64,000 bases of DNA from Clostridium sp. CAG:590 (GTDB lineage: Bacteria; Bacillota; Clostridia; Lachnospirales; Lachnospiraceae). Location of the stretch: positions 1 through 64,000 of the forward strand of contig HF987891.1 of NCBI GenBank assembly GCA_000431135.1. The letters are read 5' to 3'. Numbering within the stretch: position 1 is the stretch's first letter; every line of letters begins with the position of its first letter. Position numbers and translations under genes: made by a program. Positions 44,098-50,457 of this stretch are shown piece after piece. The notes under the pieces were generated by a model that ran no database searches, was not told the origin of the DNA, and saw nothing but the letters and a program-made list of their open reading frames with translations.

Positions 44098-44658
44098 ATG
44101 GAATTCAACAGTATAGAGAAAAAGGAAGAGGGAAAGTTCATTACCCGGTATGATATTACTTATACAACAGTAGATCATAAGAAGAAAGTATATGAGATGA
44201 TCAGTCGGAATAAGAATTTAACAACGCAGGAAGAACTTTCCGATCATCCGGCAGATTCCGTTGTGCTCATCATGCATGATAAGACAGGGGAGCGATTGTT
44301 GTTAAATCGGGAATTCCGAATGGCGTGCGGAGACTTTGTATATAATTTTCCGGCGGGATTGATCGATCCGGGAGAAGAATTTATGGAAAGTGCAGCCAGA
44401 GAATTGCGGGAAGAGACAGGACTTACACTTGTACAGGTGAATGACATATTGGGTGAGAGTTTTTCTGCGATTGGTTTTTCGAATGAAAAGAATGTCTGTG
44501 TTGTTGGTGTTGCAGAAGGCGAATTTGCACCAAGTACTTCTACAGTGGAGGAGATAGAAGCGCAATGGTACACAAAAGCGGAAGTTCGCAAGCTATTGAC
44601 GGAAGAATATTTTGCTGCCAGAACGCAAAGTTATTGTTATCTGTGGAGCAAAGAATAG
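44098..44658 (+). CDS. NUDIX hydrolase (ADP-ribose pyrophosphatase-like)
   Basis: A 186-residue NUDIX enzyme with an intact box: GLIDPGEEFMESAARELREETGL in parts (Gx5Ex7REUxEExGU, ~99-121). The order of surrounding blocks resembles ADP-sugar pyrophosphatases, which hydrolyse ADP-ribose or related nucleoside diphosphate derivatives. A TTG at 44080 also opens the frame, but AGGGAGG (44085-44091) points to the ATG at 44098. It is followed at once by a putative minus-strand small RNA. Confidence 0.88.
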   Translation: MEFNSIEKKEEGKFITRYDITYTTVDHKKKVYEMISRNKNLTTQEELSDHPADSVVLIMHDKTGERLLLNREFRMACGDFVYNFPAGLIDPGEEFMESAARELREETGLTLVQVNDILGESFSAIGFSNEKNVCVVGVAEGEFAPSTSTVEEIEAQWYTKAEVRKLLTEEYFAARTQSYCYLWSKE

Positions 44659-44679
44659 AGATCAATAATTTCATATAAA

Positions 44680-44770
44680 TAAAAAGAAGCGAAGGATTTA
44701 CCTTCGCTTCTCTTAATGAGGGGGGAGAATTCGAGTACAACTTAATGTACTCATATGAAAAGTTCTTACG
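44680..44770 (-). ncRNA. Putative C-rich small RNA, copy 1 (left of the ECF operon)
   Basis: Read on the minus strand, the element has a GAGTACA/TGTACTC hairpin (44733-44752), a linker CTCCCCCCTC (44718-44727) and a 10-bp GAAGCGAAGG/CCTTCGCTTC terminator stem (44686-44710) with five T after it. A promoter TTGTTC-17-TATACA lies just upstream (minus, 44800-44772), placing the start near 44765. An unpaired C-rich seed between two hairpins is the layout of Gram-positive sRNAs that pair with Shine-Dalgarno sequences. A near-identical copy lies at 46319-46417. Expression is not shown. Confidence 0.55.
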
Positions 44771-44784
44771 ATGTATAGTATATT
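44685..44784. repeat. 100-bp duplicated element, copy 1
   Basis: Nearly identical to 46319-46417 (about nine differences, one of them a single-base indel). The two copies bracket the ECF sigma/anti-sigma gene pair in the same orientation. Confidence 0.9.
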
Positions 44785-44800
44785 GGGAATGTGTGAACAA
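44772..44800 (-). promoter_or_regulatory. Promoter of putative small RNA copy 1
   Basis: On the minus strand, TTGTTC (44800-44795), 17 nt, TATACA (44777-44772). Copy 2 has the weaker TTTTTC-17-TATGTA at the matching place, so the copies may differ in expression. Confidence 0.45.
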
Positions 44801-44846
44801 AACGTGAAGAAAATCTTTCGGTTTTGTGAAATTTATAAAAATAAAA

Positions 44847-44874
44847 TGAACCAAATAGTATTATCCAGCGTCTA
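44847..44874 (+). promoter_or_regulatory. Putative ECF-type autoregulatory promoter
   Basis: TGAACC (44847-44852), exactly 16 nt, CGTCTA (44869-44874), 35 nt before the sigma-factor start. The layout follows Gram-positive ECF promoters (TGAAAC-N16-CGTC type, as for sigma-W and sigma-M). It suggests the sigma factor transcribes its own gene. Confidence 0.6.
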
Positions 44875-44908
44875 ATCTATGTAACCGGTTATAGAAAGAA
44901 GGGATGAA

Positions 44909-45370
44909 ATGACGAATTTGACCAAAGAAGAGCTGGAAGAGCTTATATTAGATAATCAAGAATATTTATATAGACTTGCGTTCTCTTACATGAAAAATGA
45001 TGCAGATGCTCAAGATGCAGTTGGGGAAACGATTGTAGTAGCGTATGAGAGAATTTATACATTAAGAAAAAAGGAGAGTGCAAGAGCATGGCTTATGAAA
45101 ATTCTGATCAATCAATGTCTATCATTGCTTCGGAAACATAAGAGAGAATCAATGTTGCCATTATCAGAAGAAGCGAGTATTCCTTTTCAATATGATGAGC
45201 TTTGGTTAGTCGTTATGGAATTACCAGTTGCTTTGCGATCAATCGTTGTATTGTACTATTATGAGCAATTTACAACCAAAGAGATTAGTAAAATTCTTAA
45301 GATTCCGGAAGGAACTGTAAAGTCTCGTTTGTCGCGGGCAAGAGAGCAACTGTATATATTTCTTGAGTAA
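44909..45370 (+). CDS. ECF-family RNA polymerase sigma factor
   Basis: A 153-residue sigma factor with only regions 2 and 4. Region 2 (~18-75) has YRLAFSYMKNDADAQDAVGE and a -10-melting/recognition helix. Region 4 (~100-150) has the helix-turn-helix FTTKEISKILKIPEGTVKSRL. GGGATG-type ribosome site (AAGAAGGGATGAAATG). The partner downstream is a membrane protein that looks like its anti-sigma factor. A matching ECF promoter lies upstream. It is flanked on both sides by the duplicated C-rich RNA element. The inducing signal is unknown; envelope stress is usual for the class. Confidence 0.92.
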   Translation: MTNLTKEELEELILDNQEYLYRLAFSYMKNDADAQDAVGETIVVAYERIYTLRKKESARAWLMKILINQCLSLLRKHKRESMLPLSEEASIPFQYDELWLVVMELPVALRSIVVLYYYEQFTTKEISKILKIPEGTVKSRLSRAREQLYIFLE

Positions 45371-45382
45371 AGGAGGAATAGT

Positions 45383-46291
45383 ATGAATAAATCAGATGTA
45401 GAGATGGATATGGTGATTTTGGCTTATACCAATTGCCAAACGATAAATCTTCCTAACGGTTACACGGAAATGTTGAATCAGAGAATATCGCAAGCAAAGG
45501 GAAAGGAACATTTAGACTTTTATTTAAAAAAAAGAATAGCGGTTATTGCTTTATTCTTGATATGTGTGTTTGGAGTAGGTGTCAGTTTTTCTACGGAGCA
45601 CTTGTTTCAAGGAAGGGGACATTCATCACATTACACAGGGAAAAAAGATGTGAAAGATATACAAACATCTGGGGCTGAAGCAGAGGGGGTAAAAACACCG
45701 AAGAAACAGGAAAATTCGGTGGATTTTGATGCAGAGGATGTAGCAATACAAATGACGATGAATTTATTTCAAAAGCAACGGGAAGATTTACAGGTTGTAA
45801 ATAAGAATGATCAAGTATTAGATGGAGAGACACAACCAACACAATCGTACGTTTCTATATGTAGTCAGTCTGATCAGATACAATATACAATTCAGGTAGA
45901 TTTAAAGGCACAACAGGTGGTCAGTATTGATTTAGAAGGGGATATTACTAACTATGCAACTGATATATCTGAGGATCAGGAGTTAGAGCAGTCGTTATAC
46001 GCACAGGCACAGACTCAAAATGATATATTTACAAAGAAGCAATACTCTGGCAGTCGATGTTATATCCAAACAACGATTGATAAAGATTTGGGTATATTAC
46101 AGCATGGTACAGTAAATTATTGCTTTGAGACCACACAGGATATGATATCTATAATCAGTTATAGCTATACAACAAACACCTTTTTCCAATATCGTTTGCT
46201 TACAAAGGAGGCATTTGAAGGATGGAAGAACCGGATGATGCAACAGTGTGAGGATAGTAAATGGGAGTTTGTATACAGGGAGATCAACTAG
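45383..46291 (+). CDS. Membrane protein, probable anti-sigma factor
   Basis: A 302-residue protein, not recognised as a named family. The layout is a ~48-residue N-terminal cytoplasmic region, one membrane helix (~50-72) and ~230 residues outside the cell. Gene order (12 nt after an ECF sigma gene) and topology match membrane-bound anti-sigma factors. No zinc-binding HxxxCxxC motif is visible, so it is not a ZAS-type anti-sigma. The outer domain has a linker rich in K/Q/E and then a mixed alpha/beta part. It may sense envelope state. AAAGGAGG precedes the ATG. Confidence 0.6.
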   Translation: MNKSDVEMDMVILAYTNCQTINLPNGYTEMLNQRISQAKGKEHLDFYLKKRIAVIALFLICVFGVGVSFSTEHLFQGRGHSSHYTGKKDVKDIQTSGAEAEGVKTPKKQENSVDFDAEDVAIQMTMNLFQKQREDLQVVNKNDQVLDGETQPTQSYVSICSQSDQIQYTIQVDLKAQQVVSIDLEGDITNYATDISEDQELEQSLYAQAQTQNDIFTKKQYSGSRCYIQTTIDKDLGILQHGTVNYCFETTQDMISIISYSYTTNTFFQYRLLTKEAFEGWKNRMMQQCEDSKWEFVYREIN

Positions 46292-46318
46292 AATTATTCT
46301 ACAAGTATATAAAATACA

Positions 46319-46417
46319 AGAAGCGAAGGGTTTACCTTCGCTTCTTTAATGAGGGGGGAGAATTCGAGTACAACTTAATGTACTCATATGAAAAGTTCTT
46401 ACAATACATAGTATATT
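46319..46417 (-). ncRNA. Putative C-rich small RNA, copy 2 (right of the ECF operon)
   Basis: Second copy of the duplicated element. It keeps GAGTACA/TGTACTC, the six-C linker (minus strand, 46358-46353) and the terminator stem (46320-46344). The T run after the stem is weaker than in copy 1, and the promoter is poorer (TTTTTC-17-TATGTA). It could be a decaying copy, or it could serve only as a terminator for the ECF operon. Confidence 0.4.
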
Positions 46418-46516
46418 CAGAAACTGTGAAAAAATCGTGTCCGAAATGTATAAGATTTGTGAATGATTTCTTAACTTTTACTTAAGAGAAGAGGTCGCAA
46501 TTGCTGAATAAATTAG

Positions 46517-46566
46517 AAAATGCCGTCAATCCTATAAGTAACATGGAATTGGATTGGAGGCATTTT
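46517..46566 (+). promoter_or_regulatory. Hairpin that sequesters the ribosome site of the ywmB-like gene
   Basis: AAAATGCCGTCAATCC (46517-46532) pairs with GGATTGGAGGCATTTT (46551-46566) apart from two positions. The Shine-Dalgarno GGAGG (46556-46560) lies in the 3' arm, right before the GTG start at 46568. Folding would block translation, and the T run (46563-46567) could also act as a terminator. Confidence 0.5.
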
Positions 46567-46567
46567 T

Positions 46568-47317
46568 GTGACAAAAAAAGCAAAGATCAGTTTTTTGATC
46601 GTAGTATGGAGTATTGTAGCGATACAAATGTATGTTAATTATGAACAACGCATTCGGTTGCGGGAAGAAGCGGTAACAGCATTTTCTGTGGAACAGGACA
46701 AAGCACCGGAAGAGACCATTCATGGGTATGGAAAATTTGGAGATATGGAACTGACAGATGCAAATAAGAAAAAAATGTTAATAAATTTTGCGGATAAATT
46801 AGGAATTACGGATGGATATACTTTCCGGAATGGAACGGGAGATCATTTTACCAAAAAGATGTTGGTGAAAAAGGGAAAATATGCAACGGTTGAGTTGCAA
46901 CTCATTAGTTTGGATCAGGACGGAGCGGAACCGGAACAATACATTGTGACCAATATAACAACCAGACAGGAAATGGAACCGGCAATTTCATTGTATCGGA
47001 AAGTAAAACGAATTTATGAGGAGATTGGTGTTGAGGCACAGGTTAGCATTGAGGTTGCAATGAAGCAGGCGGGAAATATTGCTTTAACAGGCAAAGAAAG
47101 TGTACCGGAGCAGATATTTGCGCTTGTAAAGGCAAAAAAAGTGGATGAAATAACAGAAAATAATATCTGTACAGTGTACGGTTATACATGGTTGGAAAAG
47201 GATTATTTGAAGTTGAACAATAAAAAAGTCAATATCCAGATCGTAATGTCATATGATGAAAAAGAGGATGAGACGTATATAAAGATAGGAGTTCCGCTTG
47301 TAAACACTTCTTATTAA
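46568..47317 (+). CDS. YwmB-like (sporulation-associated) membrane-anchored protein
   Basis: A 249-residue protein with an N-terminal membrane helix (~7-22) and an outside domain. The long alpha/beta domain resembles the YwmB family (TATA-binding-like fold), found in endospore formers next to spoIID or murA genes. The start is GTG with GGAGG 7 nt upstream, in a hairpin. Its function is not established in any species I recall. In B. subtilis ywmB has been linked to the sporulation regulon. No spoIID is adjacent here. Confidence 0.6.
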   Translation: MTKKAKISFLIVVWSIVAIQMYVNYEQRIRLREEAVTAFSVEQDKAPEETIHGYGKFGDMELTDANKKKMLINFADKLGITDGYTFRNGTGDHFTKKMLVKKGKYATVELQLISLDQDGAEPEQYIVTNITTRQEMEPAISLYRKVKRIYEEIGVEAQVSIEVAMKQAGNIALTGKESVPEQIFALVKAKKVDEITENNICTVYGYTWLEKDYLKLNNKKVNIQIVMSYDEKEDETYIKIGVPLVNTSY

Positions 47318-47471
47318 ACAACATATTTTGCTGACTGCAAAAATTTATAAAATATTTTTCAAAAATTTTTTCTGTTTTGCCATGGTTTGGCAAGGGTGCG
47401 TGATAAGCTTGATTCATAAACGATGTGAGACGGCCGTCACAGGATAATAAGAAAGGATTAAGGTGAAGAAT

Positions 47472-47579
47472 ATGAGAAAGATCAAGAGTGCAGTTGAGGA
47501 TGTATGTGTATATGTGGTATGTGGAGTTTCATTTCTTGTTTTTTTAGGGGAAGTCCTGAATTGGATGATGTTTGTATAA
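47472..47579 (+). CDS. Small single-helix membrane protein, 35 residues
   Basis: A short open frame (MRKIKSAVEDVCVYVVCGVS then a hydrophobic helix ending LNWMMFV) behind AAGGTGA at 47459-47465. The mix of a charged N-terminus and a ~22-residue hydrophobic segment fits a small membrane protein. No family is recognised. It lies 154 nt after the ywmB-like gene and before a strong promoter that serves the DUF1858 gene. Conservation in related genomes is the key test. Confidence 0.5.
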   Translation: MRKIKSAVEDVCVYVVCGVSFLVFLGEVLNWMMFV

Positions 47580-47583
47580 ATAG

Positions 47584-47612
47584 TTGCATTTTAACGGAAA
47601 ACTGTTTATAAT
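47584..47612 (+). promoter_or_regulatory. Sigma-A promoter of the DUF1858 gene
   Basis: TTGCAT (47584-47589), 17 nt, perfect TATAAT (47607-47612). The leader to the start codon is about 110 nt. Confidence 0.65.
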
Positions 47613-47727
47613 AACCTCGTTATGGCTATACTTAGGATAACAGGTGCATAACCGGATGCTCTTGTCTCAGGAACGACAGAGATTATGGTATATGCATAGG
47701 AAATTATAATTAGGAGGAATTACAATT

Positions 47728-47940
47728 ATGGCACAGACAGTGAATAAAGATATGTTGATTGGTGAGATTATTACAATTGATCCGGGTAACGCAGCAATTT
47801 TGATGGCAAATGGGATGCATTGTCCGGGTTGCCCTGCTTCTCAGGCTGAGACATTAGAGGAAGCAGCACAGGTTCATGGAATGGATGTAGAGGTATTACT
47901 TCATGACATTAACGAGTACCTGGCAAAGAAAGACGCATAA
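47728..47940 (+). CDS. DUF1858 domain protein
   Basis: A 70-residue protein of the DUF1858 family: [29 protein letters not shown] in parts, with the CPGCP pair (Cys ~32 and 35) and the [13 protein letters not shown] segment. Such proteins are stand-alone or fused to hybrid-cluster or radical SAM enzymes. A redox or metal-handling role is suspected but not shown. AGGAGG precedes the ATG. It is monocistronic. Confidence 0.88.
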   Translation: MAQTVNKDMLIGEIITIDPGNAAILMANGMHCPGCPASQAETLEEAAQVHGMDVEVLLHDINEYLAKKDA

Positions 47941-47964
47941 TATTTTAAGTCGCGGCATATAAGT

Positions 47965-48002
47965 AATCCCTTGGATAGAAGATTCTTTCCAAGGGATTTT
48001 TG
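47965..48002 (+). terminator. Terminator of the DUF1858 gene
   Basis: AATCCCTTGGA (47965-47975) and TCCAAGGGATT (47988-47998) form an 11-bp stem, followed by TTTTT. Confidence 0.88.
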
Positions 48003-48031
48003 TGTCTTGTAAATGTTTGTAATGCAATGCA

Positions 48032-48865
48032 TTAAATGCTTGCTAAAGTACGAATTGCATCATCCTTAATGATCAATTTGAAATGCTCTGAGAAATAATA
48101 TGGCATTGCATAATTTGCTTTTACTTTGGTTCCATATTCACTCAACAGATTGCATGCACGCTGATAATTTTCAATATTGTCTGACTGGTTATTCACGATC
48201 AGATAATAGTGGTTGTCAAATGGACTCTTATATAAAGAATTGGCATCTTTATAGATTGGAGCAACCATAGCGGCTGCTTTGCTGATATCGTTGATATTCT
48301 GGAAAGAGAAAATGCGGTATCCGGCAATCTTAGCCTGCTCTTTTTTCTTATCTTTGTTCTTATCAGACTTCTTTTTGTTGGAATTCTCTCTGATTGCAGC
48401 GGATAGTGGAACGAAGTTCGGATTCTTACCGGATTCGGTCTGTTTCTTTACTTGTTCAATATTCTCTACAATATCTGAGATTGTTTCTAATAAAGATTCC
48501 GGTGATGATATAAAACCGGTGTCTTCATCGTCGTCGGAATCAGAGTCATCGTTGTCATCATCAATTTCAATGTTAGCATATTTTGAAAAACGGGAGAAAC
48601 GTGTATCCAGTTCTTCCGGATCATCTACCTTTGTTATAATTAAGATCAGACAATCAGGAGAGACAGGAATCGCTTCGATCATAAGAGGAATATCATTTAC
48701 CTCAAATCCCAATTCGTCAGCAGCCTGTTCCATCATATCACGAAAAAGCTCTTTCGCTTTGTCGGTTCCATAAGCTAATTCGTTCAACATAAGCTCTCTG
48801 TCTGCTAAGTCTTCTTTGTTCAGTGTGCAGCGAATCTGATTCTCGCTTAGTCTTTCTAACTTCAT
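48032..48865 (-). CDS. mecA: Adaptor protein MecA
   Basis: A 277-residue adaptor that delivers substrates to the ClpC ATPase. The N-terminal substrate domain (MKLERLSENQIRCTLNKEDL, 1-~90) is joined to the C-terminal ClpC-binding domain (IFSFQNINDISKAA ... NHYYLIVNN) by a charged, disordered linker (DDDNDDSDSDDDED and a KKKSDKNKDKKKE run). The linker is more extreme in charge than in B. subtilis MecA. The frame is open to 48976, but AAGGAGATGATTCT before the ATG at 48865 marks the start. Targets probably include regulators such as competence or stress factors. Confidence 0.92.
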   Translation of the reverse strand: MKLERLSENQIRCTLNKEDLADRELMLNELAYGTDKAKELFRDMMEQAADELGFEVNDIPLMIEAIPVSPDCLILIITKVDDPEELDTRFSRFSKYANIEIDDDNDDSDSDDDEDTGFISSPESLLETISDIVENIEQVKKQTESGKNPNFVPLSAAIRENSNKKKSDKNKDKKKEQAKIAGYRIFSFQNINDISKAAAMVAPIYKDANSLYKSPFDNHYYLIVNNQSDNIENYQRACNLLSEYGTKVKANYAMPYYFSEHFKLIIKDDAIRTLASI

Positions 48866-48966
48866 AGAATCATCTCCTTTATATGTGGCAGATATGATAT
48901 CTGCATAAACATGCAAAAATGTCTGGTTACAGAAGAAATCAGGGATTCTTTCTGTAGGTGTCCTAA

Positions 48967-48995
48967 ACAATAGCATATTTTCAACAGAAATGCAA
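48967..48995 (-). promoter_or_regulatory. Promoter of mecA
   Basis: On the minus strand, TTGCAT (48995-48990), 17 nt, TATTGT (48972-48967). It diverges from array B. Confidence 0.5.
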
Positions 48996-49123
48996 CTTTC
49001 TTATAGTTTAGTATAGCATAATCTCAGTAAAAAATGATTAGATATTTATGGATTTCTATGAAAATACCGCTCTATTTAAGTGTATCACAAAATGTGATCA
49101 AGTAAAGTATCTGCGCAGGAGTT

Positions 49124-49248
49124 CATAAAAAAAACATAATTATGTACAAAAAAACATAAATGGTACAAATTTGTACATAAATGGTACTGAAATAGTCATA
49201 AATGGAACTATTTTGAACATTGAAAGTCATAAAATTACTTAGTATAGT
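49124..49248 (+). promoter_or_regulatory. Helically phased CATAAATG operator array with promoter (array B)
   Basis: CATAA-type motifs begin at 49124, 49135 (in the palindrome CATAATTATG), 49155, 49176, 49197 and 49228; steps are 11, 20, 21, 21 and 31 nt. The promoter TTGAAA (49220-49225), 17 nt, TATAGT (49243-49248) holds the last copy 8 nt from the -35 start, exactly as in array A. The two regions also share the sequence TCATAAATGG-ACT-TTTTG---ATTGAAA before the spacer. The same regulator must act at both sites if the match is functional. Confidence 0.6.
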
Positions 49249-49559
49249 ATATGTAGAGTTTATGAATAGAGTTTAAAATACTTGATATATCCGGATGCTC
49301 TATCTCGAAGAATTCTAATATATAATATGCAGACTCCATGTTACATGTTATACACCACATTCGCACAATTTGGAGTCAGAAAGGAGGAGATGCAACAGAA
49401 GATACATATGTGATCATTCATTAATTGGGAAGAAAAAAGAGTGTGTCAAAGAAAATAAAAAGATATAGTTGACATTAAAATGCATAGAAATTCGTTCGAA
49501 ACAAAAGAGAATGAAGGGCTGTCCGGAAAGGGCAGCCCGGATTTGATTAATATTAGAAG
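49249..49559 (+). other. Transcribed-looking region without a clear gene
   Basis: This stretch lies downstream of the array B promoter and before the convergent cwlD. It has a GACTCCA (49332-49338) / TGGAGTC (49371-49377) inverted repeat, then a strong ribosome site AAAGGAGG (49380-49387) followed by an ATG whose frame ends after seven codons. A GGGCTGTCC/GGGCAGCCC hairpin (49516-49538) could end transcription of this region or of cwlD. It may be a small RNA or encode a leader peptide. No longer frame has both a start and a ribosome site. Confidence 0.35.
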
Positions 49560-50234
49560 TTAGCGGAGATAACGGCAGGTACCGATAGCGATAGCGTAAG
49601 CAATCTGTTTTTGATAGTTTGGGTCGGTTAAGTTGGCTGTTTCCTCCGGATTAGAGAGAAAACCACATTCGATCAGGATCGAAGGAACCTGAGCGTTTTT
49701 TAATATATAATAAGAGGTGTTTGATTTTATCTGGCGGGTGTTGGAAGGGTCAAAGGCCAGCAGGGAATCCTGAACATATTGGGCGAAGTTTTTGTCTTCG
49801 TCACGACCTTCATAGTAGAAAGTTTGAGCGCCGTGTTGAATGGTATCGGGATAGCTGTTTTGGTGAATACTGATCATACAGGAAGCATTTTTTTTCTGAA
49901 GAAATTGGATTCGGTTGGATAGATCGGATTTCTTTTTGTTGGACACGGATTCATCATATAACCCCTGATCTGTCTCCCGTGTCATATATACGGTATAGTC
50001 CTCTGCAATCAGATAGTCTTTCAGATATCTGGCAATTGCAAGGTTGACGTCTTTTTCTTTTATCCCCTGTATGCCTACTTTCCCGGGATCAGAGCCACCA
50101 TGTCCGACATCAATTACGATCGTGGTTTTATTCCGATGCAGGGCGACTACTTGCTTTGAAAGTTTGTGACAGAATGGGAAGACGGCGATAAGAAATAGCA
50201 GGAAACAACTATATATGAAAACATATTTTTTCAT
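49560..50234 (-). CDS. cwlD: N-acetylmuramoyl-L-alanine amidase CwlD
   Basis: Zinc amidase of 224 residues needed to make the muramic-delta-lactam of spore cortex. It has a membrane anchor (~1-20) and an Amidase_3 domain with IDVGHGGSDPGK (H45), the ISIHQNS His and the LIECGFLSN catalytic Glu. It lacks SPOR or other wall-binding modules, as is usual for CwlD. A sigma-E/sigma-G-like promoter is visible upstream. The gene marks the organism as a spore former. Confidence 0.92.
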   Translation of the reverse strand: MKKYVFIYSCFLLFLIAVFPFCHKLSKQVVALHRNKTTIVIDVGHGGSDPGKVGIQGIKEKDVNLAIARYLKDYLIAEDYTVYMTRETDQGLYDESVSNKKKSDLSNRIQFLQKKNASCMISIHQNSYPDTIQHGAQTFYYEGRDEDKNFAQYVQDSLLAFDPSNTRQIKSNTSYYILKNAQVPSILIECGFLSNPEETANLTDPNYQKQIAYAIAIGTCRYLR

Positions 50235-50270
50235 AGAAGAAATCCTTCCGGAAAATGATCTGGTTGTTTT

Positions 50271-50299
50271 ACTTTATGATATAATGCAGTTGGTTATGC
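50271..50299 (-). promoter_or_regulatory. Putative forespore/mother-cell sigma promoter of cwlD
   Basis: On the minus strand, GCATAAC (50299-50293), 14 nt, CATAAAGT (50278-50271). This resembles the sigma-E consensus (GxATATT-N14-CATACAnT). B. subtilis cwlD is under sigma-E and sigma-G, which supports but does not prove the call. Confidence 0.45.
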
Positions 50300-50306
50300 A
50301 GAAATC

Positions 50307-50335
50307 TTGCGAAGAATGTGAAAGTAATATATAAT
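50307..50335 (+). promoter_or_regulatory. Promoter of the tsaC/sua5 operon
   Basis: TTGCGA (50307-50312), 17 nt, perfect TATAAT (50330-50335). The leader to the TTG start is about 115 nt. Confidence 0.6.
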
Positions 50336-50457
50336 ATGCAGCAAGGGTCAAAAGAGGATATATGGATACATACAGATTGTTATCTGCTAATATATGATTT
50401 CGGATTGCGGGAACAATATGTACATGACAGGATGTACTTGGAAGAAGGGAATATACA

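Noticed and set aside
46261..46485. 74-codon open frame after the anti-sigma-like gene
   Set aside because: It starts within the preceding gene, runs through the duplicated terminator/small-RNA element and lacks a ribosome site.
48279..48773. Plus-strand 164-codon frame within mecA
   Set aside because: Shadow of the acidic and Lys-rich linker of mecA; Ser-rich, no motifs.
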